A stretch of DNA of 64,000 nucleotides from Allodiplogaster sudhausi (GCA_945643635.1 CALZFC010000091.1:415001-479000); one strand, 5' to 3'; shown: positions 23,019 to 34,168, counted from the first letter of the stretch. Numbers and translations: made by a program. Notes: generated by a model from the sequence alone, not told the origin.

Positions 23019-24265
23019 TATGAAAATGCGAGAAATGTATTTATAGTGAAAGAAAAAAGAAGGCAAAGAACAGTTCACTATTCTCTGAACAGTGTTGAAG
23101 GCATGATTATAAGTTTGATTGCTGTGAATAAGAAGATGCCAAAATTGCTATATATACTGCCCAATTAATCTTCGGCACAGCACTTCAGTCTCTCACTTAG
23201 TTCGCTCGTTGTTAGGCACCGCCTCACCTTCAGTTGCTCGTAGTAATTATTGTACTAGACACAATTTATTCTCTTTGGCAATGCCTTGCTCATAATGGCT
23301 CTAATTGAAGTGTGACTAGGGTATCGCACTTCATTCATCTCTAAGATATGTCTGTCTAGCCACCCGACACTTGCTAAACAGACCATGAAAAAACGTACCA
23401 GAACTTACATACATATAACTACTAACGAAAACTGGCGGATCTGTTTCATTGCCTTTTTCGTACATTTTAAAGATACGAAAAGGAACCAAAAAAGTGCAAC
23501 ATTCAGAATTGATGAAATCAAACTCGGGAAATCTGCAAAATAAACATCTGTTCTGAATTCAGTATGCTGAATGGAGCAGAATGATATATTGGATGAGTAA
23601 GAAACATTAAAATTTCAAGAAAAGTTACCAAATGCGGTTCTGTCAGTTTGGGCGCGACGGCCTTTGGAAAATCGATACTGTAATTCGTAGGGACGTCATA
23701 TCCAGATGTAATGGATATATGTTGTATAGAATTTTGTCGCGTACTGAATAGTACTATCCGCATTCTGTTCTCGCTGAAATAATTGAAACTACAGCGATTC
23801 GAATAGTTTTAGGTCATTTTCGGAGAATGGCTGAAAAATCGAAAAATGGGTTTTTTTCATGGAAGATGATAATTTTATGAAACTTTAATGTAAAGCTTTT
23901 TTGAAAAGAAGCACGTGCTGAATCGAATGAAATGGTTCATTTTATGTTACAACAAGAATTTAACTTCTTTTCACGCATTCCTTGAATCCTACATATCCGA
24001 GGCACCCATATTTGAACCTATTTTCCACCCCTTAGGGGTAGTGTACGCGAAGCGAAAAGAATATATGTTATACAGTTTTTAATGCTCTACATTTTGAGAT
24101 ATAACACCCACACACAAATGAGTATAAGGTACTTTGCCGTCAAATTCAAATATTAAAAGTAATTTTTCGATGTGAAAATGAAATAGTTGACTGAGACACC
24201 TGGGCTGTTTTTGTTCAGAATCCAACGTTGATTCCGCTAAAAAAAAGAAAATTGAAAAATATTGA
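23019..24265 (-). repeat. TE2 right terminal inverted repeat
   Basis: Reverse complement of 17418-18664, 1,247 bp. Begins directly after a TACATACATATG tract. Confidence 0.85.
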
Positions 24266-24465
24266 GTTTGAAGAAAGATACATCAATTCAGAAATTATCC
24301 ATACTTTTACCTGTTCACGGAAAAATATTTTTTGAAAAAACTTTTTTGCCATTTAATATTGTTACTGATGCCCAGTGCCATGCCCGACTATGTTTTCACA
24401 TTCGAAATCCAACGTCTGGATCTGGGGCACGCCCTACTGGAGGCATACAGAGACGCTCTCTTAAA
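24266..24465. repeat. Diverged outer extension of the TE2 inverted repeat (right)
   Basis: Partner of 17205-17417. One plus-strand frame reads LDLGHALLEAYRDALLKYAK before a stop at 24500; the left flank in the same sense reads GGLLDPYREALL. Both may be the remains of the same short coding segment. Confidence 0.4.
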
Positions 24466-25043
24466 ATACGCCAAGAGAATATATTCGAAGGACATCACTT
24501 AATAACGCGCACAAAATTGCATTTATCTAGCAAGCTTTAAAGAATGACGAAAGGCGTAGACTTTTGTGCCAAGGTATCATGGATCTAGACAAGTGTCTTC
24601 TTTCAACATTGTATATTTCTGCATGTCAAATATATGTAAATACGTGACGTTCTTCCATGCAGCGAAGAACTCTATTTCGCCCATGGAACTGCTGTGCAAT
24701 TACTATCCTCGGCAGGCCAATTAATAGTCACCCACACAATTGTCGAATACGGCATTTGCTTTCTTAAAAGAACCGGTTTAAACGTATTTAGGCGACGAAA
24801 AAAGCATTACCACAGTGTAGCTTACAGCTCAAAGTAGTCTAGTTGCATTGATCTTTTTGGTCTACGCCAACTCGCTCAAATTGCATTAGTCTTCAATTGA
24901 GAGATGTGTCAATGAAGTCTGGGAAACATTTTAACTTGAGGCGATACATACATACATATGTTCATTATTTAAGATATCGGACCACATATCACCTGCATCT
25001 GCTAGTTTACATAGCACTAAAGCGCAAAGTTTTCTAACATACT
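24466..25043. other. Upstream of R3, no gene
   Basis: AT-rich intergenic sequence between TE2 and R3 with a TACATACATATG tract near 24945; no strong TATA box found. Confidence 0.4.
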
Positions 25044-26840
25044 ATGAAAGAGGCAGCGGAGGCTCCACTCGTGATATTCTTCGCTCTTATTTCGCTTTTC
25101 GGTGTAAGCGGAAGTCTGCTGATTATCACTGCGACGTTTCGACTCAGGTCGGAATTGATTGGAACTTTCATTTATGCATGTATTTTTTTCGTATACATAT
25201 ATAAAATATGTTATTATTAGTATATATATACATATATAGCGTTTAATAAACATTCTCTTGGTCAGGCATAATGGCAATTCGTGCAACTTTCTCATCGCAA
25301 TTTGTTCCGTTTTCGACGCTGCCCACCAGAGTGGCCACTTCTTCATGGTTGTCAATTTCTTCTTCTTCAACAATGAAGTCTACCGACCATTGACATGCAT
25401 CGCGTTCGAGGTTGGAAGAAATTGATATTTCCACAAAACATAATTCATAGTTCCTTCAATTAGGCCCAATGCAGAGTATTGCATTTGAAAAATAAGATTC
25501 AATGAAGAAAAAGTCAAATTGTTTAATGTCTTTTTTGGATGATATTGTAGATAATACCAGTGATGTGTGAAGTCGGCGGATGTGCAATGCTGTGTTCAAT
25601 TGCGGTCGACAGGCTAATCGCGTGCATTGCAATGAACTTGTACACTTTGTCAAAAGTTTCTTTGAAATATTCTAAATTTATTTTTGCGCTTTGAATTTTA
25701 ATATCGCTTAATAATTTTATTCTTATTATTAATAGGTACAAATGAATATGATTATTGCATTTCAATTGCTCATTTTTTTCCATTTGAGCTACAAATCCAA
25801 GAACACCTTTCTGTACATCGTCGTTCACATGGTGCCAGTTTTATTCTACATGTGTTCAATGGCGTCGCTTGTTATAATCCATATAGGAGAGGAGTCAGTT
25901 AGTCTTTATAACGATATTCATTTTCTATTTTTATACAAATAACGTAATACTTCCAATCTAAACCTTACATATAAGCATATTTAACAATTTGAATGTGATT
26001 TTTTTAAATATTATTTTGCGTCTGCAATATTTTTATGTTCACCTTTTGGATTTGAAGCAACCTCATCTGCTGGTTTCCGCTAATGATTCGCGGCGCAGCG
26101 AATACTGCTTGGGTGATCGGAAATGCTGCGAACGAGATCTCGGCATTCGTTATCTATTTAGTTGTATGGCATAGACTTAGGAAGCTGAGTCAGTGACAAT
26201 AGTCATCAGATATATGTATATTATGTAATATTTATGTATGTATTTACGTGTAAACAATATTTAAAAATCAACGTGACTTTTAAAGAATTTACCAAGAGAA
26301 CTAAATAGGCAGTTGATCTATTTCTAATGAACAGGAGCAATCAATTGCCATTCAATATGATATCGTATTAAAGTATTGCAGACACCAATAAGTTTCATTC
26401 TAGAAAATGAAGTCGTGCTTCGCCGTGCCTTCTTCTCAATGTTTCTCATCACCGTCGTGGTGATTGGCGGCTCTTCCGTGACCACGGCTCTCTCCATCTA
26501 TAGATCCGTGACAGCACCGCATCGCCCTCCCCCCTCCATCAACGTCAACTTGACTCCTCGTCTCGCCATCGGAAGCTTCCTTAATCTCACGCGTTGCCTG
26601 AATGTTGTTATCCTTTACGCGACGAGGCTAGCTATTTACTTTTTAAAATCTTTAAAATCTTTTGAGGAAGCTTTCTGTAATAGTAAGAAGGTAGCCAAGA
26701 AAGAACCCTCTCTTATCTTTTACATATTTGACCCTCCACTGTTCAGTAGCGATTACCGTAATGCGATTTCATCGATATTTGTTTGGCGCTCCAATAGTGT
26801 CAAGGGAGCCCATGGTCAGAGCCCTCACGCGACGAGATAG
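25044..26840 (+). CDS. SRSX-like serpentine receptor R3, seven exons, with an unusual last intron
   Basis: Exon 1 from 25044 reads MKEAAEAPLVIFFALISLFG. Then come GNSCNFLIAICSVFDAAHQ (TM2), CSIAVDRLIACIAMN (TM3), SKNTFLYIVVHMVPVLFY (TM4), NLICWFPLMIRGAANTAW (TM5), RRAFFSMFLITVVVIGG and NLTRCLNVVILYATR (TM6, TM7). The junction before the last exon is special. The donor position is AG/GCTAGC rather than GT, with a normal TTCAG acceptor at 26746, and the 120-nt interval (26627-26746) is a multiple of three without stops. It can be removed as a GC-AG intron, giving the usual short tail, or retained, adding 40 residues. The stop is TAG ending at 26840. Otherwise intact. Confidence 0.75.
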
Positions 26841-27170
26841 CCAGAGTACTGGATCCCTGCTTCGTACTCCTCTGTTATTTTACTTTACCCAAATTTGTCA
26901 ACCATGCAATTGTTTCGGCAGTACTCAATGCTAATTTGTCGCTATTGTTGTATGTCATTGTATGTAGATCATCGCTTCGATTGTAAATTTCTCATAACAA
27001 GTGTAAAAAATATAAATGTACATATTTTAGTGTAATGAACCTGCGATATAGTGGGTTTTTTTGTTAGCAACTGGGGCACAATAATGCACGACAGAGGAAA
27101 TGAGTCGAGTTGGTCTGCTCTGTTAGACTACATCAACAAGCGCTAATTGCATTTACCTTATACTCGGATA
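26841..27170. other. Intergenic R3-R4
   Basis: No gene seen. AT-rich 3' region of R3 merging into the R4 promoter. Confidence 0.4.
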
Positions 27171-27179
27171 TACATATGC

Positions 27180-27306
27180 CAATAAAGTGGTTCTAGTTTG
27201 AAGAGGTGGACAGAATTTGTCATAAAGTGATTCTACCTTGGGGAGTTGGACAGAATTTCTATATAAAAGTTCACAGTTAAACAAACCCTTGACAAGGATA
27301 CCTACA
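27180..27306 (+). promoter_or_regulatory. R4 promoter: direct repeat plus TATA box
   Basis: Two about 36-bp direct repeats, AAGTGGTTCTAGTTTGAAGA and AAGTGATTCTACCTTGGGGA each followed by a GTTGGACAGAATTT-like block (GGTGGACAGAATTT in the first), precede CTATATAAAAG near 27260. The start codon is 27307, so the 5' leader would be only 15-25 nt. Confidence 0.5.
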
Positions 27307-28852
27307 ATGAGAGAAGCTGCTGAGGCAGCGCTCGTGGCCTTCTATGCCCTTGTTTCGGTTCTCGGTGTATTCGGTAGCCTACTGATTGTTGCTGCAACTT
27401 TTCGACTAAAGTCAGAAGAATGTTTATTTTATTTTACTTTCTGCTTATAAATAAATCTCTAAGATACATTCTGTGATCAGCAGGATTTGTATATGTATAT
27501 AAATTCAAAATATCGTATTCAGGCATGACGGCAACTCGTGCAATTATCTCCTCGCTATTTGCTCAATATGCGACGCAGCACATATGATCGGTCACTTCTT
27601 CATGATTACCAATTACTTCTTCTTCGATGGCCGCCTTTATCCGCCGCATTTCTGCCTCGCGTTTGAAGTGTGAAACTTCGTCAACAAGAAAATCACACTG
27701 ATGAATCATTGTTTTGTTTATCTAAAAAAAATTTGAGATTTTACCAATTATCGGCCTCCTTGCCGGTTGTGCCATTCTGGTCTCAATGGCAGTCGACAGG
27801 CTAATCGCATGTGTCGCCATCAATTTGTACAAGACTTTTCTTATCCAATCAAAAACTGATTTCCTCTTTCTTTAAGTTACAAATCGAAGAATGACGCCAT
27901 GTATTTCGCAGCTCATCTGATTCCCGTTTCTGCGTTCACGTGTGTCCAGATTGCGATTATTATTCAAAACCTTGGAGAAGAGTTTGAAAATGTTTTCTAT
28001 TGATTTAAATGAAAAAAGTATATAGCATATAACGCAGCAACAAACTTTTCAAAAGAAGTACATTTATATATACATATATGCCAGTTCCCATGTAACGTAA
28101 ACTTAAAAACTCAGATGTAGTTTTTGAATGAAATTAAGTGATCTCCTATGCTGGACACCAATTATGATCCGCGGAACGGCTGACGTGAGTTGGCCGCTGT
28201 CCGCGACTGTCTGCAATGTCTCTTCTCTCCTCATTTACAGCGCTGTCTGGTGTCGACTCAGGACAATGAGTCAGTTTTTCAATATACAGATCCATTAGTA
28301 GATACTGTAAAAGCATGCAAACCTTATTGACTTCTTCAATTACATTACTACCCTTCTTCGTATTAAAGGAAAAAAACGGTATACTATTCCTTTGTATCTC
28401 TAAATCACAAAAGTAAGGAATTTAACCTCGATCTTTTGCTCCTTTGAAGGCAATGCGCTGGTGCTTCACCGTATTTTCTACTCCATGCTTCTGATAACAT
28501 TCGTCGTTGTGGGTGGCTCATGGGCGACGCATGCGATCTCATTCATCTTGGTCTTGCTCAACACTGCCTCCGCCTCATTCGGCGACGCTCTCGTAATCGG
28601 CATCTGCATCAACGTCTCGCAGTCACTGAACGTTGTCCTCCTTTATGGAACTAGGTTATAATGTATTGCTTTATTTTTTGGTATTTATATATTTTAAAGA
28701 ATATTTTCAAATGAAAGATTTAGAAGCACAGAGTTGTGATATAAGAAATGTTTCACTCTAATTTTAGCGGATATTATCGCCGTGCAATTTCTTCAATTCT
28801 CTGCTGTCGTGCCAGCAGAGCAAGAGTTACATCAGCGTATGCAAACAAATGA
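27307..28852 (+). CDS. SRSX-like serpentine receptor R4, seven exons, 287 aa
   Basis: Exons 27307-27410, 27523-27667, 27738-27826, 27877-27981, 28139-28269, 28450-28654 and 28768-28852 total 864 nt, a clean frame of 287 residues. Motifs: MREAAEAALVAFYALVSVLG (TM1), GNSCNYLLAICSICDAAH (TM2), VSMAVDRLIACVAIN (TM3), SKNDAMYFAAHLIPVSAF (TM4), DLLCWTPIMIRGTADVSW (TM5), HRIFYSMLLITFVVVGG and NVSQSLNVVLLYGTR (TM6, TM7), GYYRRAISSILCCRASRAR as the tail. It is the most divergent of the R series but has no lesion. The exon lengths 104-145-89-105-131-205 recur exactly in R5, which supports all its boundaries. Confidence 0.82.
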
Positions 28853-29337
28853 ACATCAGACCGTGCGAAACTGTTATATCCTGCGTCATAATACGCTGTC
28901 ATAATAAGCAGACTAACATATACATATACATATACATATGTTTCTGTACGCTAGCACATAATGACTCTATTGGAATCGAAAACGCTAATAATCCTTAAAC
29001 AATGAGTTCCATATAATAGAATAATGCATATATGTATATACACAGAAAATTTTCCATATTCAAATTCTTGTGTTTTTTAAGTGTGATCATGCCTTACATG
29101 TAATTAAATGTAGCTCTGCACAAACTTTATCGCCCCACGATAAATTGTATTCAATTTTGTCCCGGTGAATTATCAATGAGGTGGATATTAAAGTTACTCC
29201 AGCGATGGAATTAATTTATGCCTCCATATGTGAATAAGGATGTATCAGAAGATCAAGCCGATTTCATGATGCTATAATATTGGGGTTATAACTCGTTGCA
29301 TAGATTTTTTTAATGTTCTTCCAGAAGTTTATCCTGC
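28853..29337 (+). promoter_or_regulatory. R4-R5 intergenic region and R5 leader
   Basis: Contains a TACATATACATATA tract near 28920. From about 29095 a block (TAAATTGTATTCAATTTTG, GGTGGATATTAAAG, CTCCAGCGATGGAATT) is shared with the regions upstream of receptors A and B. An acceptor-like TTCTTCCAG lies 12 nt before the R5 start. Confidence 0.45.
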
Positions 29338-31037
29338 ATGGCCGAAGCTCTCGATACTGCTCTCATTGTTTTTTACACTTTCATTTCGGTCTTCGGTGTC
29401 AGTGGAAGTCTTCTCATTGTTGCTGCGACATTTCGACTAAAGTTAGGATCTTCTTGACTTATTTAAGTTGCTAGCACATTTCGACTCTATTATTGTGGGA
29501 CATAAAGATCAGAGTAAAAAGCCTCATAGCATAGTGTCCAAGTTCATTCACAATTTTAGAAATCACGGAAACTCGTGTAACTATCTCCTCGCGATATGCT
29601 CCGTATTTGACGCACTCCATATGAGCGGCCACTTCTTCATGATTGTCAACTTTTTCTTCTTCGATGGCCATCTTTATCGGCCAATGTTCTGCCTCGCTTT
29701 CGAGGTGAAAAGGCATTTCAACTTACATAGCAATTAAAAAAATGAATTCCTCTATATTTTTTAAATAAAAGCTATTTGAGATATTACCAGTATTCGGCAT
29801 TCTCGGTGGCTCTTCGATGATGTTCTCACTCGCAATTGACCGGCTAATCGCATGCTTCTCGATAAATTTGTAGTCTTATTGATTTTAATGTATAGCAGTT
29901 TTAAACAAGCAAATTGTGTTCTCTCTTTCCTTGGTAACGGTTTAGATTGTGAGAGTAGATTGTTTCATTTTAAAATAAAAAAATAATGAGTCGGTATTAA
30001 GTTACAACTCCAAGAATGGACTTCTCTACATCACCGCTCACATGATTCCGGTTTTTGTGTACATTTGCTGCCAGATGACTCTTCTTATTCTCGACCTCGG
30101 TGAAGAGTGTCTTTTCTGGATTTTTTTTATCATGGATAAGTTTGAATAACTTGGAAGAAAATAGCCCTTTTTGATTGGAAGATGACAGTTATTAGCAAAA
30201 GTACTATAATTGCATATGGTTCGGCAGAAGAACGAATTTAGTGACGTGGTCTGCTGGTTACCCATGCTATTTCGTGGAGCATCAAACACCGCTTGGGTGG
30301 TCAGCTCGACGGCCATCAACTTCTCATCGCTTACTATCTATGGAGTCATCTGGTGGAAACTCAAGAAAATAGGTTTTACACTCTCTTTTCGTGTGTTAAG
30401 GAGGCTGTCAAGGGACCTTAACAGCTATCGTAATCCTCAAGAAAGGCATATGCGAGACTGAAGACGCAGGTAGTTAAGTACTAGGCAGTACATTTAAAAC
30501 CTCATGGACAGCCTCTTTAATTCTCACCTTGTTTCGTGGTAAACGGAGAAAGTTTTTTTATACATATATTGCAATTGAGTATAAAAAAATTTCTCAAAGG
30601 CGATTCTTCTGTGCTTCGCCGACTCTTCTTCTCAATGTTTCTGATAACTTTAGTGACTATGGGCGGCTCAACCTTGACATTCGCCATCTCCTTCATGGCG
30701 TTCATTTTCCCTTCCGTTTCCCTCTCATTCGCGCATGGCCTAATGATCGGTAGCTTTATCAACATCTCGCAGTCACTCAACGTTGTCATTCTATATGCGA
30801 CGAGGTATAATTTCGTATTGTTAAAGAAAAACTTTCACATTATTTTAATTGTTATATTAAGTTAGATTGTTATTCTTAAATTTAAGTAAATCAACTGGGC
30901 ACATTCAAACATGGTCAAAAACAATCCTTTGTTTCTTAAGCGGAGATTATCGCCGTGCGATTTCATCAATTCTCCATTGCCGATCCAGCAGAGTCAAAGG
31001 GACAACGAGTGCTCTCGCGACGAGATCGCATATGTAA
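29338..31037 (+). CDS. SRSX-like serpentine receptor R5, seven exons, 291 aa
   Basis: Exons 29338-29441, 29560-29704, 29781-29869, 30002-30106, 30242-30372, 30600-30804 and 30941-31037 total 876 nt in one frame. Motifs: MAEALDTALIVFYTFISVFG, GNSCNYLLAICSVFDALHMS, FSLAIDRLIACFSIN, SKNGLLYITAHMIPVFVY, VVCWLPMLFRGASNTAW, RRLFFSMFLITLVTMGG, NISQSLNVVILYATR, GDYRRAISSILHCRSSR. It is clearly the closest intact relative of types A and B downstream (shared tail and leader), so it bridges the R series and the co-duplicated array. Confidence 0.82.
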
Positions 31038-31612
31038 CGCCCTGCAAAACATTGACGGTAAACAGTAATCCGATGATTGATAATTAAGCTAACTACAAAC
31101 TATTAAGTATTCAACCCAAAGAGACTACGTTCATTTGACCACTTATTCATTTATTTATCGTACATGAAATTAATATTTCGATGTGCGATGCCACTGAGTT
31201 TTTGGAAGAAGTTTATATTTTTTTAGAACTCATGAAGTATGTTGGTATTAGAAGCATATTTGAAAGTGTTGATGTTCAAAATTTTCGTTTAATTTTTAAG
31301 AAAATTAACGAATTAGTGAAATCAAAAAGTGAAGCTAGGAGAAGCTTGGAGATTAACTAATGTCTTGTCACAAAAAATTTTCTATGTCTTAATTTTTTTT
31401 TTGGTTCTCTTAAAGATTTAAAAATGCTTTTCTTTTAGACTGTAACCTTCTTGATAGCGTGAGAGAATGGAAAACATGAACGAAGTAGAGAGTGACTCTA
31501 TTCATCTTTATGGCGGGTAAAGCGTAAAATATAACTTTTATCAGCCGATCACAGGGCGTTTTAAGACTTCTTCCAGAGTATATTGAAATCAATCACTTTT
31601 CATGGAACGCTT
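31038..31612. other. R5 3' region
   Basis: AT-rich. The end (about 31560-31612, GTTTTAAGACTTC...TTTCATGGA) begins the unit that accompanies every S gene. Confidence 0.35.
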
Positions 31613-31804
31613 ATGAATCTGAGAAAATTTGCTCATTCAATCTCAATGTATTCTTTATCCTCATTTCACAGAAAGTATGCAGCCATTGCGAGAAGCGTGG
31701 AGTTGACGGTGGACGAGAAGTCGGAGAAAATTAAAGGAAGAAGAAGATATTTTTTTTATCATACGAGGATTTATTACTTGATATTTTTTAATAATGACAC
31801 TTAG
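31613..31804 (+). other. Conserved small ORF X1 next to S1
   Basis: The frame reads MNLRKFAHSISMYSLSSFHR, then AAIARSVELTVDEKSEK and a basic stretch. Related open frames recur at 33345, 39615, 59273 and 61044, always just 3' of an S gene and convergent with it. In the S4, S5 and S6 units the start or an early codon is lost, so it may be decaying or may belong to a longer spliced transcript: TTTCACAG before AAG is an acceptor-like site. No family recognised. Confidence 0.3.
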
Positions 31805-31842
31805 ATATTAAAACCCTATAAGGTCTTCAAGGAAAAAGAACC

Positions 31843-32154
31843 TCAGTTGGGGCCAAGGTAGCAGGACTGGTCGGTGCGGGGCTTGGTCACGCCAGGGGCA
31901 GCTAAAGACTATTTATAAAGAATTTAATAAACGTAGATAGAAATTTTTTCAGTATTTTCAACTGACAATACAGAAAAATTTTCAGTATTTTTCAACTAAC
32001 AGTACTGGTAGCCGCCGCCGCTGCCCGAACCCGAGTTGCCGGCCGCGGGCTGCTGATCCCATGCGTAGCCCTCCGACACGTAATTCTGGCCGCCAGAGCT
32101 GTAAGAGCCGGCGCCAGAAGGCGCGGGAGCCGAGAAGTACGCCGACTTATCCAT
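31843..32154 (-). CDS. Small Gly/Ser/Tyr-rich protein S1, two exons, 70 aa
   Basis: Exon 1 is 32154-32001 (154 nt) and exon 2 31901-31843 (59 nt); together 213 nt, 70 residues plus stop. The protein starts MDKSAYFSAPAPSGAGSY, continues GGQNYVSEGYAWDQQPAAGN, a GSGSGGG stretch and YQY, and ends in exon 2 with SAPGVTKPRTDQSCYLGPN. There is no signal peptide or membrane span; one Cys lies near the C-terminus. TATAAAAGGGA lies about 68 bp upstream of the ATG, and an AATAAA on the minus strand follows the stop near 31770. Eight copies in this window keep the protein almost unchanged although introns and flanks differ, which indicates selection. S1 alone has GSYSSGG instead of GSYGSGG. Function unknown. 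Small multicopy Gly/Ser-rich proteins in nematodes are often sperm-expressed, but that is only an analogy. Confidence 0.82.
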
Positions 32155-32220
32155 TGTATCGAGCCGACCAAGCGATGAAGAGCAAGCGAGAGAAGAATGA
32201 AGAGAAATGAACACCATCTT

Positions 32221-32231
32221 TCCCTTTTATA
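32221..32231 (-). promoter_or_regulatory. TATA box of S1
   Basis: TATAAAAGGGA on the minus strand; the same element precedes S2-S7 at the same distance from the ATG (near 34001, 40274, 44862, 47197, 56570 and 59934). Confidence 0.65.
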
Positions 32232-32786
32232 CAATTACCACGGAAGTGCGGGGAATTCGCAAAGTTCCTTTCGATTTGAATTCATGCTTTAATGAAAAGG
32301 CGGGTACTCTATTTGAATATTCCTGACTATTGTATTGAAATAAAGACAGAAAACTAAAGAAAACAGCAAATGTAAAAATATAGCATGACTAAAGATGTAG
32401 AGAGACATAATTGCCATTTCTTTTGTTGTGAACATGTTCGAAACAAGATTGTTTCGAACATGTTGAAAATTTTAGACAGATTAAATGCGCGGCAGAACTT
32501 CAAATCAGGGCACGGGCACTTGGCAGGGCAAAGGAAATAAATCATCGGGAAGTTGTTTCCATTTGTCAACTATTCGGTTGTAGAAAAGTTCATATAATTA
32601 CTACTACGAAATTTAAATTTCCACAATTTAAAGCGATGCCTTCGTGTGTTATTTGAGCAAGGAAAAGGAAAGATTTGATCGGCCTTACTATTTTTATAAT
32701 AATTATTCCGTAAAGTTTAGAAACAAACTAAATTTTGAAATAAATTAAATTCTTGTGAAGCGCCATTCCATTGCTCGGCTGATTTT
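32232..32786. other. S1 upstream, decayed
   Basis: AT-rich. It resembles 59950-60400 upstream of S7 (for example CCGATGATTTATTTCC in S1 sense), and may hold the remains of a receptor exon 2 in minus orientation. Confidence 0.3.
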
Positions 32787-32890
32787 AATCGATATGTTGC
32801 AGACACGACAACGTGTTTTCCTGCGGTGCCGAAAGTATCCAAGAAAGCGTAAAACATGATAAGAAAAACCTTTTTTCTTCTAGCTCGATC
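32787..32890 (-). pseudogene. Decayed first exon of a C-type receptor
   Basis: In minus sense it reads TTTTACGCTTTCTTGGATAC... and ends ACATATCGATTAAAATCAGC, matching exon 1 of C2/C3. The start codon region is deleted and the donor GT is changed to AT. Upstream of it (32890-33125) lies the C-type promoter block. Confidence 0.6.
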
Positions 32891-33344
32891 CAAAGGGAAC
32901 AGTGCAATTCAATTTTGACTGGTTCGAGGAGTGATGTCAAGATTAAATATTAGTACACAAGTTGTTCATATACTACATCTTCTTTCTGCATGATGAAACG
33001 AACCTTGCAACTTCTCCGAATCACTCGGCATCGCTGAATGCAATTTTATGGCTCGTATTGGTGGACATGCGTACTAATTGAATAAAAATGTAATGCAGTT
33101 CAGAGGAGAAGTTTCAATATCGAATTTGAAAATAGACGGTTAATTGATTTTTATATATGTACGTATACGTTTTGTTGCAGAAAATACTCTACTTTTCGTC
33201 GATAGGTCTTTAGGAGTGAGCGATGATCGATCAGCTTTAAATTATTTTGTTATTATTTCTTTTTCAATTTCAGACTGATCAGATTGTAATAGTCTATTTG
33301 TTTTAAGACTTCATTCCAGGGTATTTTGAAATTATTCTCTTTTA

Positions 33345-33509
33345 ATGAAATACATTGTGTGGAACTGTGTTCATTCAATATCTGTGAGTTCTTTATCCTC
33401 ATTTCACAGAAAGATTGCAGCCATTTCGAGAAGCGTGGAGTTGACTGTGCACAAGGATCCGAAGAAAACTAAAGCAAGTAGAAGTTTTTTTTTATCATTC
33501 GAGGATTGA
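33345..33509 (+). other. Conserved small ORF X2 next to S2
   Basis: 55-codon frame starting MKYIVWNCVHSISVSSLSSF, then RKIAAISRSVELTV. Convergent with S2. Confidence 0.3.
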
Positions 33510-33593
33510 TTAATATTTTTTTTAATCTTGAAAGTAATGCTAAAAAAAAATAAGTCTGAAAAGCCAAAAGGCTCTTCAGGGGAAACAAGAACC

Positions 33594-33924
33594 TCAGTTG
33601 GGGCCAAGGTAGCAGGACTGGTCGGTGCGGGGCTTGGTCACGCCAGGGGCAGCTGAAAGATCTTTATTTAAGTATTGCCTGTTCAACTTCTTTGAAGTAG
33701 TTAAAGAGTGGTTATATCGGAGCATTCAACAAACGTAGATAGGAAATTTCAGTTTTTTTTTTCAACTGACAGTACTGATAGCCGCCGCCGCTGCCCGAAC
33801 CAGAGTTGCTGGCCGCGGGCTGCTGATCCCATGCGTAGCCCTCCGACACGTAATTCTGGCCGCCAGAGCCGTAAGAGCCTGCGCCAGAAGGCGCGGGAGC
33901 CGAGAAGTACGCCGACTTATCCAT
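33594..33924 (-). CDS. Small Gly/Ser/Tyr-rich protein S2, two exons, 70 aa
   Basis: Exons 33924-33771 and 33652-33594, lengths 154 and 59 as in S1, intron 118 nt. Reads MDKSAYFSAPAPSGAGSY with QQPAASNSG in the middle (Gly to Ser against S1) and the standard LGPN end. TATA box at about 33991-34001. Appears intact. Confidence 0.82.
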
Positions 33925-34115
33925 TATATCGAGACGACCACGCGATGAAGAGCAAGCGAGAGAAGAATGAGGAGTAATGAACACCGACCTTCCCTTTTAT
34001 ACGATTTCCAGAGTGGACTTGCTTCGGACATCACGAAAAGTACAACATTCCTTCCAATTTGAATAGATTCTTTAATGAAAATGCGTGAGGCCTATTTGAA
34101 GTTTCCAGGGAATTG

Positions 34116-34168
34116 TATTGGGACTCGCTCTCTCTCTCCCTCTCTCTCTCTCCTCTCTCTCCCTCTCC

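Larger units (their letters stand above)
17418..24265. mobile_element. 6.8-kb DNA transposon with 1.25-kb terminal inverted repeats (TE2)
   Basis: The left arm 17418-18664 and right arm 23019-24265 are each 1,247 bp and appear identical in reverse complement wherever I compared them (for example the block around CCCCTAAGGGGTGGAAAATA). Between them lies one uninterrupted 12-exon minus-strand gene. Near-identical arms and an intact gene point to a young or recently homogenised copy. It sits in the intergenic region between receptors R2 and R3. No clean target-site duplication is seen at the core edge, perhaps because the real ends lie farther out in the diverged flanks. Confidence 0.82.

Noticed and set aside
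31996..32217. Longer S reading frame starting upstream at MVFISLHSSLACSS
   Set aside because: The extra N-terminus lies in the leader, is unstable between copies (stop or frame change in several), and the TATA box is too close; MDKSAYF is the shared start.
31992..32234. Arg-rich frame overlapping S exon 1 in another frame
   Set aside because: Shadow of the S coding sequence; its conservation follows from S.
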